43,060 nucleotides of DNA. Origin: Clostridium sp. UBA5530. Its GTDB lineage: Bacteria > Bacillota > Clostridia > Clostridiales > Clostridiaceae. A model generated the notes under the pieces. It saw nothing but the letters and a program-made list of their open reading frames with translations, was not told the origin of the DNA and made no database searches. Of the stretch, positions 7,384 to 16,378 are shown piece by piece. The position numbers were made by a program, and so were the translations under genes. Location of the stretch: contig DINW01000063.1 of the NCBI GenBank assembly GCA_002423705.1, positions 222-43,281 on the forward strand, given 5' to 3'. Positions within the stretch are counted from its first letter, which is position 1. Every line of letters starts with the position of its first letter.

Positions 7384-10300
7384 AAATATAGCAGGGCCAA
7401 AGTGGACGGAACAGCAACTAAAAGCTATTAAAACTCACAATAAAAATCTTCTTGTAGCAGCTGCAGCGGGTTCAGGTAAGACAGCAGTATTGGTGGAAAG
7501 AATAATAGCTATGGTAATAGATGATGAAAATCCTATAGACATAGATAAGCTTTTAGTTGTTACATTTACCAATGCAGCAGCCTCAGAAATGAGGGAGAGA
7601 ATAGGAAGTGCTATAACAGAAAAGCTAGATAAAAATCCTGATAATAAGAGACTGCAAAAACAATTAACTCTTTTAAATAAAGCAAATATAACAACTATGC
7701 ATTCCTTTTGTTTAGACGTTATAAGAAACAATTTTCACCATATAGACTTAGATCCTAACTTTAGAATAGGAGATCAGACAGAAGTAATACTCATGAAGCA
7801 GGATGTACTTCAAGAGATCTTTGAGGATAAATATGAGACCGTAAAAGATGAGGATGAATTCTTTAATGTGGTAGAAGCCTTTGGAGGAAATAAGGATGAT
7901 AAGAGCCTCCAGGAGATGGTTGAAAAGCTGTTTAATTTTTCTATGAGTGGACCCTATCCAAAAAGGTGGTTAACCCATAGAGCTGAAGATTTTAATTTAT
8001 CTTGTAAAGAAGATTTGTTCAACTCTAAATGGATAAAGGTTATACTTCAGGGAGTAGAAGATGATATAAACTCAATGATTTTGGAATTAGATAATATTAT
8101 TACAGTGTTGAATGAAGAAAATTCATCTCCAAAGATTATTGATAATATAAACGAAACCATAAGCAGTCTTTATTTAGTTTCTCAAGGATTACAAAAAGGG
8201 TATGATGAATTTCAGGGAGCATTGCAAAAGGTTTCTTTTGGAACCTTAAGAATGGGTAAAGACATAGATGAAGATTTAAAGAATCATATAAAATCAGTAA
8301 GGGATAAAGTAAAGGATAAAATAAAGGAAATGCAAGGCAGTTTCTCTTTTTCTTTAGAGGATAGCTATAGGGCATTAAAAAAAATGTATCCTATAATGAA
8401 GGGATTAGTTAGTTTAGTTATAGAATTCATGGATAAATATAGTGAAAAGAAGAAAGAGAAGGGTATATTAGACTTTAATGACTTAGAGCACTATTGCCTT
8501 AGGATATTAAATGAAACCTATGAAGAGGGAATTATAACTCCATCTTCAGTAGCGTTAAACTTTAAGGAAAAGTTCTATGAGGTTTTGGTAGATGAATATC
8601 AAGATAGCAATAATGTGCAAGAGGCTATAATAGACTTAGTTTCCAGAAAAAATTCTACTGATCCCAATGTATTTATGGTTGGTGATGTTAAGCAGAGCAT
8701 ATATAGATTTAGGCAAGCAAAGCCAGAGTTATTTTTAGAAAAGTATAATACCTATGGAGAGGTTCTTGAAGATAATAACCATGAATTATGTGGCAAAATA
8801 TTATTATATAAAAATTTTAGAAGTAGAAGTGAAATATTAAGTGGGGTAAATTACATTTTCAAAAAGACCATGTCAAAACTAGTAGGGGAAATGGAGTATA
8901 CAGATAAAGAAAGGCTTAATCTAGGAGCAGCTTTCCCTGAGGAAGAAGAGGATGGAATAGTTGGAGGAGCTATAGAAGTAAATATAATAGATATAGCTGG
9001 TAGGGAAGATGAAGAAGACATAATAGAAGAAGATACTATGGATGAGGAAGAATTAGACAAAATCCAGGTAGAGGCTAGGCTTGTGGCAAGTAAAATCAAA
9101 AATCTTTTTAAGGCCAAGGATGGAAAGACTTTCATGGTTTTTGATAAGGATATTAAAGGATATAGACCTGTAAAATACAAGGATATAGTAATATTATTGA
9201 GAGCTACAGCACAGTGGGCAGATATATTTACAGAGGAACTATCCAAAGAGGATATACCGGCCTATGCTGACTCATCTTCAGGATATTTTCAAACTATAGA
9301 AATAAGAACTATTATGGCTCTATTACAAATCATAGACAATCCATTACAGGACATACCAATGTTGGCTGTGCTTAAATCACCAATTTTTGGATTCACCCCA
9401 GGGGAGCTGGTAGATTTAAGGATAATCAACAAAAATAAGTATTTTTATCAAGTACTTAATGATATTGCTAATGGGGAAGTTTATGAGGATGGAACTGGTG
9501 AGGGTTATAAATTAGAGGAGACCTTCATAAATAAAGCTAAACATGTTATAGAAGCTATAAGTAAATGGAGAAAAAAATCCATTCATATGCCTATAGATGA
9601 ATTTATATGGTATCTGTATATGGACACATCTTATTATGGTTACGTTAGAGCTATGCCTAATGGGGTTCAAAGGCAGGCTAATCTAAGGATATTATTCCAA
9701 AGAGCTAGGCAATATGAAAATACTAGCTTTAAGGGGTTATTTAATTTTATAAATTTTATAAATAAGCTTAGAAATAGCAGTGGAGATATGGGTAGCGCTA
9801 AGACTTTAGGTGAAAATGAAGATGTGGTTAGGATAATGAGCATCCATAAAAGTAAAGGCTTAGAATTTCCCGTAGTGATATTAGCAGGTTGTGGTAAACA
9901 GTTTAATCAAAGAGATATATATGATACAGTTCTATTTCATGAGGAATTAGGGTTAGGACCAGACTTTATTGATTATGAAAAAAGATACAAATATCCAACT
10001 ATAGCAAAGGAAGCAATAAAGAAAAAACTTAGAATTGAAAATCTATCTGAAGAAATGAGAGTACTTTATGTTGCACTTACAAGAGCTAAGGAAAAGCTTA
10101 TATTAACAGGGAGTGTACCAAGCCTTGAGAAAGCTATTATTAGATGGGGCAATGGAGTAAAGGGTTCAAATAATGTAGTGCCACCTAGTGAAGTGTTCAA
10201 GAGCAAGACGTACTTGGATTGGATAGCAATGAGTCTTATGATGCATAAGGATGGAGAAATCCTACAAAAACAGTATAACGGATTTTTAGATAGAACTATA

Positions 10301-11155
10301 GAGGATGAAGGATCCTCTTGGAATGTTACACTATATACAAAGTCTGATATAGTTGGATCTATGGTAAAAGAAGAAGAGGAAACTAAAAATCAGTTGGATA
10401 TGATTATAAGTGAAAAGATGTCTAACTATTACAAAGAAAAGGTAGAAGAAAGATTAGGCTGGACATATATCTACAAGGAGGCAGGAAATATTCCAACTAA
10501 CTTGTCTGTATCGGAGTTAAAAAAAGCATCTATAATGGAAGAAGAAACTAGAACAAATAATCTTATAAAAGAGCCTTTAATAAGAAAGCCTAAATTCCTT
10601 CAAGAAAAAAAAGGATTGTCTCCTTCAGAAAAAGGAACTGCACTACATAGTGTAATGCAACACTTAGATTTAAATAAGGTAGGTAGTGTAAAGGAAATAG
10701 AAAATCAACTAACCTATTTGGTAGCCAAAGAGATATTAACAGAAGAGGAAGGACTTTCTGTTAATCCATATAAGATCAATAAGTTCTTTAAAGGGCCTTT
10801 AGGAAAAAAACTCATTCAGTGCAATGAAAGTAAAAATTTAAAACTATATAGAGAAATGCCTTTTTATATAGAAATACCAAGCACAGATATTATAGAAGCT
10901 TTACCTAAAGAAATATACAAAGAAGAGATGATAAGGGTTCAAGGGGTTATAGATTGTTTCATAGAAGAGGAAGATGGTATAGTTCTTATTGATTACAAAA
11001 CTGATTACGTAACAGATGAAAATAAACTAGAAGTAATTAAGCGGTATGAAACACAAATTCATTATTATACACTGGCACTGGAAGCTATAATGGGAAAAAA
11101 GGTTAAAGAAAAGTATCTTTATTTATTTTTTAGTGAAGAGGCTATTAAGATGTAA
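7373..11155 (+). CDS. addA: ATP-dependent helicase/nuclease subunit A (AddA)
   Basis: This is the UvrD-type helicase and nuclease subunit of AddAB, 1260 residues. Walker A AAAGSGKT is at residues 30-37. DEYQDSN is motif II, MSIHKSKGLEFPVV motif V and YVALTRAKEKL motif VI. The C-terminal RecB-type nuclease domain is intact, with DYK at 1207-1209 inside LIDYKTDYV. The ATG at 7373 is chosen because GGGGAGGAG lies 7 bp upstream; a TTG two codons earlier is less likely. It overlaps addB by 11 bp, so the subunits are translationally coupled. I see no strong terminator behind it, only the ATTTATGCAA/TTGCATAAAT inverted repeat at 11173-11206. Confidence 0.97.
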   Translation: MENKNIAGPKWTEQQLKAIKTHNKNLLVAAAAGSGKTAVLVERIIAMVIDDENPIDIDKLLVVTFTNAAASEMRERIGSAITEKLDKNPDNKRLQKQLTLLNKANITTMHSFCLDVIRNNFHHIDLDPNFRIGDQTEVILMKQDVLQEIFEDKYETVKDEDEFFNVVEAFGGNKDDKSLQEMVEKLFNFSMSGPYPKRWLTHRAEDFNLSCKEDLFNSKWIKVILQGVEDDINSMILELDNIITVLNEENSSPKIIDNINETISSLYLVSQGLQKGYDEFQGALQKVSFGTLRMGKDIDEDLKNHIKSVRDKVKDKIKEMQGSFSFSLEDSYRALKKMYPIMKGLVSLVIEFMDKYSEKKKEKGILDFNDLEHYCLRILNETYEEGIITPSSVALNFKEKFYEVLVDEYQDSNNVQEAIIDLVSRKNSTDPNVFMVGDVKQSIYRFRQAKPELFLEKYNTYGEVLEDNNHELCGKILLYKNFRSRSEILSGVNYIFKKTMSKLVGEMEYTDKERLNLGAAFPEEEEDGIVGGAIEVNIIDIAGREDEEDIIEEDTMDEEELDKIQVEARLVASKIKNLFKAKDGKTFMVFDKDIKGYRPVKYKDIVILLRATAQWADIFTEELSKEDIPAYADSSSGYFQTIEIRTIMALLQIIDNPLQDIPMLAVLKSPIFGFTPGELVDLRIINKNKYFYQVLNDIANGEVYEDGTGEGYKLEETFINKAKHVIEAISKWRKKSIHMPIDEFIWYLYMDTSYYGYVRAMPNGVQRQANLRILFQRARQYENTSFKGLFNFINFINKLRNSSGDMGSAKTLGENEDVVRIMSIHKSKGLEFPVVILAGCGKQFNQRDIYDTVLFHEELGLGPDFIDYEKRYKYPTIAKEAIKKKLRIENLSEEMRVLYVALTRAKEKLILTGSVPSLEKAIIRWGNGVKGSNNVVPPSEVFKSKTYLDWIAMSLMMHKDGEILQKQYNGFLDRTIEDEGSSWNVTLYTKSDIVGSMVKEEEETKNQLDMIISEKMSNYYKEKVEERLGWTYIYKEAGNIPTNLSVSELKKASIMEEETRTNNLIKEPLIRKPKFLQEKKGLSPSEKGTALHSVMQHLDLNKVGSVKEIENQLTYLVAKEILTEEEGLSVNPYKINKFFKGPLGKKLIQCNESKNLKLYREMPFYIEIPSTDIIEALPKEIYKEEMIRVQGVIDCFIEEEDGIVLIDYKTDYVTDENKLEVIKRYETQIHYYTLALEAIMGKKVKEKYLYLFFSEEAIKM

Positions 11156-11173
11156 ATTAGATAAAAACTAATA

Positions 11174-11265
11174 TTTATGCAAAAAGTTCTTTTAAATTGC
11201 ATAAATTTCTATTGAATTTGCATAAAAACTATATTATAATGTATATTATTGCATAAATATTCAAT
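11174..11265 (+). promoter_or_regulatory. yjiH promoter with phased TTGCATAAA half-sites (possible ARG boxes)
   Basis: The promoter TTGAAT (11212-11217), 17 bp, TATAAT (11235-11240) is good. TTGCATAAA occurs at 11197-11205, 11218-11226 and 11249-11257, and inverted at 11174-11182. The direct copies are 21 and 31 bp apart, two and three helical turns, and flank or overlap the -35, spacer and start site. The last one extends to ATTGCATAAATATTCAAT (11248-11265), which fits the ArgR box WNTGAATWWWWATTCANW at all but one position. Repression by ArgR is an inference. Confidence 0.5.
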
Positions 11266-11289
11266 TGAACTAACAAAGGAGAAAAAACA

Positions 11290-12651
11290 TTGGAAATAAA
11301 AGTATCTAATTTAGAAGTAAATAAACTTTTCAAATTTATAATACCATCAATAATAGGGATAATACTTTTCATAATCCCAATACAAAACAGCAGTGGAGAA
11401 ATAACAGTTACCGTGGCTATATTGTCTAATTATTTAACAAAGATATTGGGAAACAGCCTTCCATATATAATAACTACAATGATTTCTATATCTGCTATTG
11501 GCACCATATTAGCTAAGACTATTAAGCCAAATTTTATTAAGAATAGTGATTTTTTTAATAACTTATTTAATGTAAATATGATTTGGTCAATGATAAGAGT
11601 TATGGGAGCAGTATTTTGTATATTATCCTTAATGAAGATAGGTCCAGAGTTTATATGGTCAGAAACTACAGGAACATTTGTATTAAAGGATTTACTTACA
11701 ATATTATTTTCCATATTCTTTTTTGCAGGATTACTATTGCCTTTGCTTTTAAATTTTGGACTGTTAGAATTTTGCGGTGTTTTATTAACTAAAATTATGA
11801 GACCTATATTTACCTTACCAGGACGTTCTTCCGTTGATTGCATAACCTCTTGGCTAGGAGATGGAACTTTAGGGGTCATGCTTACCAGTAAGCAATATGA
11901 AGAAGGATTTTATTCCAAAAGAGAAGCAGCGGTTATTGGTACAACATTTTCCGCGGTGTCTATAACATTTAGCTTAATTGTAATAAGCCAAGTAGGACTT
12001 AGTAATTTATTTGTTCCCTTTTATTTAACCGTATTATTAGCAGGAATAGTAACAGCAATAATAGTTCCCAGGATACCTCCTCTATCAAAGATACCAGATG
12101 ATTACTATAACAATAAAAAGAATCAAGATAGAGAACATATCCCAGAAGGATATACAGCATTTTCCTGGGCCCTTCATAATGGATTAGAAAGAGCTGATAG
12201 AAATAGTGACATGGTTTCCTTTCTAAAAGAGGGGATAAAAAATGTTGTAGATATGTGGCTTGGAGTTCTGCCAGTGGTTATGGGGATGGCAACCTTAGCT
12301 TTAATAATTGCAGAGTATACATCTGTATTTCAAATATTAGGACTACCTTTTGTACCAATTTTACAGTTATTACAGGTGCCAGAAGCAGTAGCAGCTTCAC
12401 AGACATTAATTGTAGGTTTTGCAGATATGCTTTTGCCATCAGTGTTAGCAGCAGGAACTATAACTAGCGAAATGACTAAGTTTATAGTAGCTTGTGTATC
12501 TGTAACTCAGCTTATATACATGTCTGAGGTAGGAGGAGTAATACTTGGGTCCAAAATACCAGTTTCACTAAAAAATTTATTGATAATATTCCTAGAAAGA
12601 ACATTAATATCCCTGCCAATAATAGTTCTTATAGCTAATATAATATTTTAA
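11290..12651 (+). CDS. YjiH family membrane protein (nucleoside-recognition/GATE fold)
   Basis: This integral membrane protein of 453 residues opens with NKLFKFIIPSIIGIILFIIPI-type sequence, typical of the YjiH family. About ten hydrophobic segments follow. Two blocks, around LLPLLLNFGLLEFCG and GVLPVVMGMATLALI, resemble the paired gate-domain repeats of nucleoside-recognition proteins. Transport is likely but the substrate is unknown. The start is TTG at 11290, preceded by AAAGGAG. It is a single gene ending in a terminator (12656-12688), controlled from the repeat-rich promoter at 11174-11265. If that control is ArgR, an arginine, ornithine or related substrate would be a reasonable guess. 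Confidence 0.8.
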   Translation: MEIKVSNLEVNKLFKFIIPSIIGIILFIIPIQNSSGEITVTVAILSNYLTKILGNSLPYIITTMISISAIGTILAKTIKPNFIKNSDFFNNLFNVNMIWSMIRVMGAVFCILSLMKIGPEFIWSETTGTFVLKDLLTILFSIFFFAGLLLPLLLNFGLLEFCGVLLTKIMRPIFTLPGRSSVDCITSWLGDGTLGVMLTSKQYEEGFYSKREAAVIGTTFSAVSITFSLIVISQVGLSNLFVPFYLTVLLAGIVTAIIVPRIPPLSKIPDDYYNNKKNQDREHIPEGYTAFSWALHNGLERADRNSDMVSFLKEGIKNVVDMWLGVLPVVMGMATLALIIAEYTSVFQILGLPFVPILQLLQVPEAVAASQTLIVGFADMLLPSVLAAGTITSEMTKFIVACVSVTQLIYMSEVGGVILGSKIPVSLKNLLIIFLERTLISLPIIVLIANIIF

Positions 12652-12655
12652 AAGT

Positions 12656-12688
12656 AAAACCTAGGGTTATAATAGCCTTAGGTTTTTA
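12656..12688 (+). terminator. Terminator of the yjiH gene
   Basis: The arms AAAACCTAGGG and CCTTAGGTTTT pair over 11 bp with one G-T pair, followed by T residues. Confidence 0.8.
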
Positions 12689-12806
12689 ATTTTAGGGGGA
12701 GTTTTTCATATGGAGCTTACAAGATAAATTTACTATATAATTAGGCACTAGTTTAAGTATGTAGTAAAATAACAGTAAAGTGCTTAGTAAAATTGGAGGA
12801 AAAATC

Positions 12807-13718
12807 ATGGTATATACAGTTACTTTAAACCCTGCAATAGACTATGTTGTAAAAGTAAATAAGTTGGATTTAGGAGAGACAAATAGGGCATATGATACCA
12901 AAATAGTTGTAGGTGGCAAAGGAATCAACGTGTCTAAGGTGTTAAGGGAGTTAAAAATAGCTAATACAGCATTAGGTATTTTAGGAGGATTCACAGGTGA
13001 TTATATAGAAGAGAATTTAAAAAATGAAGATATAAATTATAATTTTATAAGAATAAAAGATACCACTAGGATAAATGTGAAATTAAAAGAACACAAAGAG
13101 ACAGAGATAAATGCTGTAGGACCTAAAGTATCAGTGGAGGAAAAACAAAAACTTTTAGAAACCTTCAAGGTGATAAAAGCCGAAGATGTAGTAGTAGTAT
13201 CAGGCAGTACTCCACAATCCTTAGAAGATATCAATTTAGAAATACTTAAACTTTGCTATAATAAGGGTGCTAAGGTTGTTTTAGACGTAGCAAATAGAGA
13301 TACATTGCATCTATTAAAATATAGACCTATACTATTCAAACCGAACTTAAGAGAGTTAGAAAAAATATTTAAAACTATTATTTCTTCTAAAGAACAATTA
13401 ATAGGATATGGCGAAAAACTATTAGACTTAGGAGCACAAAATGTAATAATATCTTTAGGGGCCAAGGGGGCCATTTTATTATCTAAAAATCAATGCTTAT
13501 ATGGAAAGGTTCCCAAAATTCAAGTTAAAAATTCAGTAGGGGCTGGAGATTCCATGGTAGCAGGATTTTTAGCAGGGTATTTACAGAGAAGGGATATTAA
13601 AGAAAGTTTTGCATTATCATTAGCTTGTGGAGTAGCTACAGCAGCTAATGATACCTTAGCTCAAAGTTGCCATATTGAGAAGATTGTGAAAAATATTGAA
13701 ATTGTAGATTTAAATTAA
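12807..13718 (+). CDS. fruK: 1-phosphofructokinase (PfkB family)
   Basis: This PfkB-type sugar-phosphate kinase has 303 residues. The N-terminus VYTVTLNPAIDYVVKV and VGGKGINVSKVL (35-46) are typical of FruK. The anion-hole and catalytic motif GAGDS is at 245-249, with Asp248 as the base. It would convert fructose-1-phosphate to fructose-1,6-bisphosphate; tagatose-6-phosphate kinase (LacC) is a close relative and cannot be fully excluded. The ATG at 12807 follows TTGGAGG at 8 bp. Usually fruK lies between a DeoR-type fruR and the fructose PTS gene fruA, but neither is adjacent here, so it stands alone. Confidence 0.88.
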   Translation: MVYTVTLNPAIDYVVKVNKLDLGETNRAYDTKIVVGGKGINVSKVLRELKIANTALGILGGFTGDYIEENLKNEDINYNFIRIKDTTRINVKLKEHKETEINAVGPKVSVEEKQKLLETFKVIKAEDVVVVSGSTPQSLEDINLEILKLCYNKGAKVVLDVANRDTLHLLKYRPILFKPNLRELEKIFKTIISSKEQLIGYGEKLLDLGAQNVIISLGAKGAILLSKNQCLYGKVPKIQVKNSVGAGDSMVAGFLAGYLQRRDIKESFALSLACGVATAANDTLAQSCHIEKIVKNIEIVDLN

Positions 13719-14215
13719 CAACATCACATTGATTTACTTCAGTATTTTTGTTAAATAAAATATGCATTTGTAAAATGCGTTAACAATAAGAAGTAACAAG
13801 ATTTATTATATTGATAACTAAGTGTTTTTAATATAGTGGAGTTTTTATAAATATATAAGTAGGCTAACATACAAAAAGACATTGGGTAAAGTAATTTAAC
13901 TCAGTGTCTTTTATTTTAGTGATAAAAGTAAATGAAAAAATTTAATAAAGAAAATAGCCAAGAAGTATATTGACATCTAAATGGTAAAATGTTACAGTTG
14001 TATTAAATTAATGGTAAAAATAGGGAACAACTAGACCTTTGATATAGGGAATAAAACTTCTATTAGCATATCTATTTTATAAGTTTATCATCAATAGAAA
14101 ATTAATATTATATTGTGCTGGAATATACTATTGATTCCTAGGTGCTATGAATTTATAACATTGATATGTTATCCAGCGGTGGAAGTTTAAATAATATATG
14201 AAAAGAGGTAAGAAA
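13719..14215. other. Long intergenic region and structured leader
   Basis: No gene is seen in these 497 bp. From left to right: a hairpin GCATTT/AAATGC inside an outer TGTTAA/TTAACA pair (about 13749-13787), a strong terminator (13874-13912), a promoter TTGACA (13970-13975) with TACAGT (13993-13998) at 17 bp, and a leader of about 210 nt. The leader has ATCAATAG (14090-14097) facing CTATTGAT (14128-14135), and ATAACAT-TGAT-ATGTTAT (14155-14172). It matches no riboswitch class I know. Confidence 0.5.
13874..13912 (+). terminator. Terminator downstream of fruK
   Basis: The arms AAAAGACATTGGGT and ACTCAGTGTCTTTT pair over 14 bp including wobble pairs, then a T-rich tail. It lies about 155 bp after the fruK stop. 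Confidence 0.75.
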
Positions 14216-14986
14216 ATGATAAACAAAAAGATTATTTCTTTAGCAGCCATATTTACAACCTTAACATTAGGGGGAATAGCTAAGCCAGTATTAGCTAGTA
14301 CAACTCCACCAGTTCAAATAGAAGATGCGAAAAAATTGGTAGAGATTTATGGAACATCTAATTTGCAACAAATAAAGGACAACAGTGGTAAAACAAATCT
14401 TAATGAAAATTTGCAACAAAATAAAGCTGTAGCAAGGGTAGCTGGGAGCAGCAAATACAATAAAACAGGGTATAATGGACAGATAAATGGATATTATTGT
14501 GGGCCAGCAGCAGCTCAAAATATAATAGAGGGTTATTTAAGAGCTAAGGGCATAACTAATGAAACTACCCAAGAAACCTTAGCTAGGGAATTAGGAACTA
14601 CAGTAAATGGCACAAACTTTGATGCACAAAAATGGAGCAATGTTTTAAATAAGTATACTGGTGGAGGAAATTATTATGAAGCTCTTTGGACCTCAAGTTG
14701 GGCACTACCACAAGCAAATTTATTAGCAAGCAAAATTCAAATGACCATAGATAAATCTAATAACTATAATGTTTTGCTAGATCTAAATATAGCAGCTAAT
14801 CGTAATGATGTTATAACTTATTATAGAAATGGATCGGGATTATATCATTATATAGCTGCTTACGGCTATGATGATTCTAAAAGAACCATAGCTATAGTAG
14901 ATTCAAATAAGGCAAGCTATGTGCCAAGATACTCCAATCAAACCTATGAATCAATAGTTATGTCAACTATGGGCATAGTATATTAA
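14216..14986 (+). CDS. Secreted C39-like papain-fold protein
   Basis: This 256-residue protein has a clear signal peptide (KK, hydrophobic 7-22, likely cleavage after Ala27 in PVLAS). A variable linker follows to about residue 75. The C-terminal half looks like a C39-type cysteine-peptidase domain: NGYYCGPAAAQNI carries the candidate nucleophile Cys95, LYHYIAAYGYDD carries His211, and IAIVDSN carries Asp229, in the usual Cys-His-Asp order. It would act outside the cell as a peptidase or as an inactive binding module; no substrate is evident. The ATG at 14216 is chosen for the AGAGG 7 bp upstream; an ATG six codons earlier has a poor site. The next gene, 65 bp on, is also exported. Confidence 0.75.
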   Translation: MINKKIISLAAIFTTLTLGGIAKPVLASTTPPVQIEDAKKLVEIYGTSNLQQIKDNSGKTNLNENLQQNKAVARVAGSSKYNKTGYNGQINGYYCGPAAAQNIIEGYLRAKGITNETTQETLARELGTTVNGTNFDAQKWSNVLNKYTGGGNYYEALWTSSWALPQANLLASKIQMTIDKSNNYNVLLDLNIAANRNDVITYYRNGSGLYHYIAAYGYDDSKRTIAIVDSNKASYVPRYSNQTYESIVMSTMGIVY

Positions 14987-14998
14987 TAGAACTTGATA

Positions 14999-15031
14999 TA
15001 GAGTAGCTGTTCCATAGGGGTAGCTACTCTA
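14999..15031 (+). other. Intercistronic hairpin
   Basis: TAGAGTAGCT and AGCTACTCTA form a perfect 10-bp stem with a 13-base loop between the two secreted-protein genes. No T run follows, so it is more likely an mRNA-stability or processing element than a terminator. Confidence 0.5.
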
Positions 15032-15051
15032 CCAACTAAGGGGAGGATATA

Positions 15052-16206
15052 GTGAGAAAAACATATATAAACCTAATTATTATATTAACAATAGTTATAT
15101 GTATAAGTGCTTTATATGTTTATAAAACTCCAGTTAAGCTTAAGGATAGCAATAATGATATTAAAGTTGAGAAAATAAATATAGCCAGTGAAAGTTTTCA
15201 AGATAAAGAATATATAGTAGGAAAAAGAAATAAGGAGGAATATATAACAACTTCTGGGACGGAGTTGAATTTATTTAATAATAGGTCTAAAAGCAAAAAT
15301 TTAATCTATAAATGTGAGGAGGGCAATAGGATATACATGCCTAAGGCAAATAGTGACTGGGCAGTATGGTGTGAGATTAATTTGAAGGAAGCCTCTAAGC
15401 CTATATATTGGGCTATAAAGGCAAAAAAATTAGATAGTGGACAAATTGTTATAATAGACAAAAATGCTATAAATGAAGACACTAAGTTGCCGGATATACA
15501 GACCTATGTGCCATATAGTATAGGAATATCTGAGGAAAATAAGGTAGCATATAATAAAAAATATTATAACAAAGACAATGACCTTGTGTCTGGAATTATA
15601 GTAAATAATTTAAATAATAATGAAAGTAATATTATCTATGAGGAAAAGGATATAAATAATAAGGGAATTGGACAGATATCCATATCTGGAGATAATGTGG
15701 TTTGGGAAAGGGTTAATGACTATGACAATACAGAGACCTTACCAGTAAAGTTCAAGGAAAGTGATCTGTTTTTATATAATTTAAGCTATGAATGTGGAGA
15801 GCAGATAACTGAAGGCAAATACTGCAGTTGGCCTATGATTTCTGGGGATAATATAGCATATACCTTATTTGATTTAAATTCTAATGTGGGAAATCAAAAA
15901 CTCTTCATATACAATATCAAAAATAAAAGTAATAAAGAAATTGTAGGGGACAATGTGAATTTTAGGGACAAAGATTCTTGTTACATGGCTAATATGTACA
16001 ATACAAGGTATCTTACATGGATATCTAATAGAGATAACCATTATATTTATGACAGTAAAGAAAATAAATTTTTAGATATATCTGAGATGCTACCCAAGGA
16101 ATCCAGCGATGTTTTTATGCAAATATTTAGTGATGATTCAGGGTATGTGTCATATACAGATAATAAGGAATTAAAGAGAAATTCTATAGTCTTTGAAATC
16201 AAGTGA
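15052..16206 (+). CDS. Membrane-anchored propeller-like protein of unknown function
   Basis: This 384-residue protein has a single N-terminal hydrophobic segment (about 5-24), placing the rest outside the cell. The body has repeated short beta motifs such as YKCEEGNRIYMPKANSDWAVW, ISISGDNVVWERV, WPMISGDNIAYTLF and TRYLTWISN, spaced about 50-60 residues apart. This is the pattern of a TolB/YwtD-like beta-propeller: a buried Trp or Tyr after SGDN-type turns. I do not recognise a named family. The start is GTG at 15052 with GGGGAGG upstream. It probably shares a transcript with the C39-like gene and could be its partner or sensor. Confidence 0.65.
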   Translation: MRKTYINLIIILTIVICISALYVYKTPVKLKDSNNDIKVEKINIASESFQDKEYIVGKRNKEEYITTSGTELNLFNNRSKSKNLIYKCEEGNRIYMPKANSDWAVWCEINLKEASKPIYWAIKAKKLDSGQIVIIDKNAINEDTKLPDIQTYVPYSIGISEENKVAYNKKYYNKDNDLVSGIIVNNLNNNESNIIYEEKDINNKGIGQISISGDNVVWERVNDYDNTETLPVKFKESDLFLYNLSYECGEQITEGKYCSWPMISGDNIAYTLFDLNSNVGNQKLFIYNIKNKSNKEIVGDNVNFRDKDSCYMANMYNTRYLTWISNRDNHYIYDSKENKFLDISEMLPKESSDVFMQIFSDDSGYVSYTDNKELKRNSIVFEIK

Positions 16207-16257
16207 AGCTTGGTTTCATATGGAATCTAAACTCCAATTGAATATTACTTTTCTAGG
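16201..16257. repeat. Dispersed palindromic repeat, copy A
   Basis: The left arm starts over the stop codon at 16204. TTTCATATGGA (16214-16224) faces TCCAATTGAATA (16233-16244), with outer arms further apart. It aligns to the repeat at 31600-31660 across arms and loop (17 of 23 bases in the left arm), ending in the shared TCTAG. Confidence 0.5.
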
Positions 16258-16336
16258 GCTGTGGCTGCTGTTGTTTCTATACTAAAGGGCATAGTGCTAC
16301 AGCAGGTAGATAGGAATAAATAAAAATAGGATAAAT

Positions 16337-16374
16337 AAAGGATATATCATTAGATAATCAAAGATATATCCTTT
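16337..16374. terminator. Bidirectional terminator between convergent genes
   Basis: AAAGGATATATC and GATATATCCTTT form a perfect 12-bp stem with a 14-base loop. It has T-rich flank on the plus side and lies between the propeller-like gene and the convergent carrier gene. Confidence 0.8.
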
Positions 16375-16378
16375 TATT

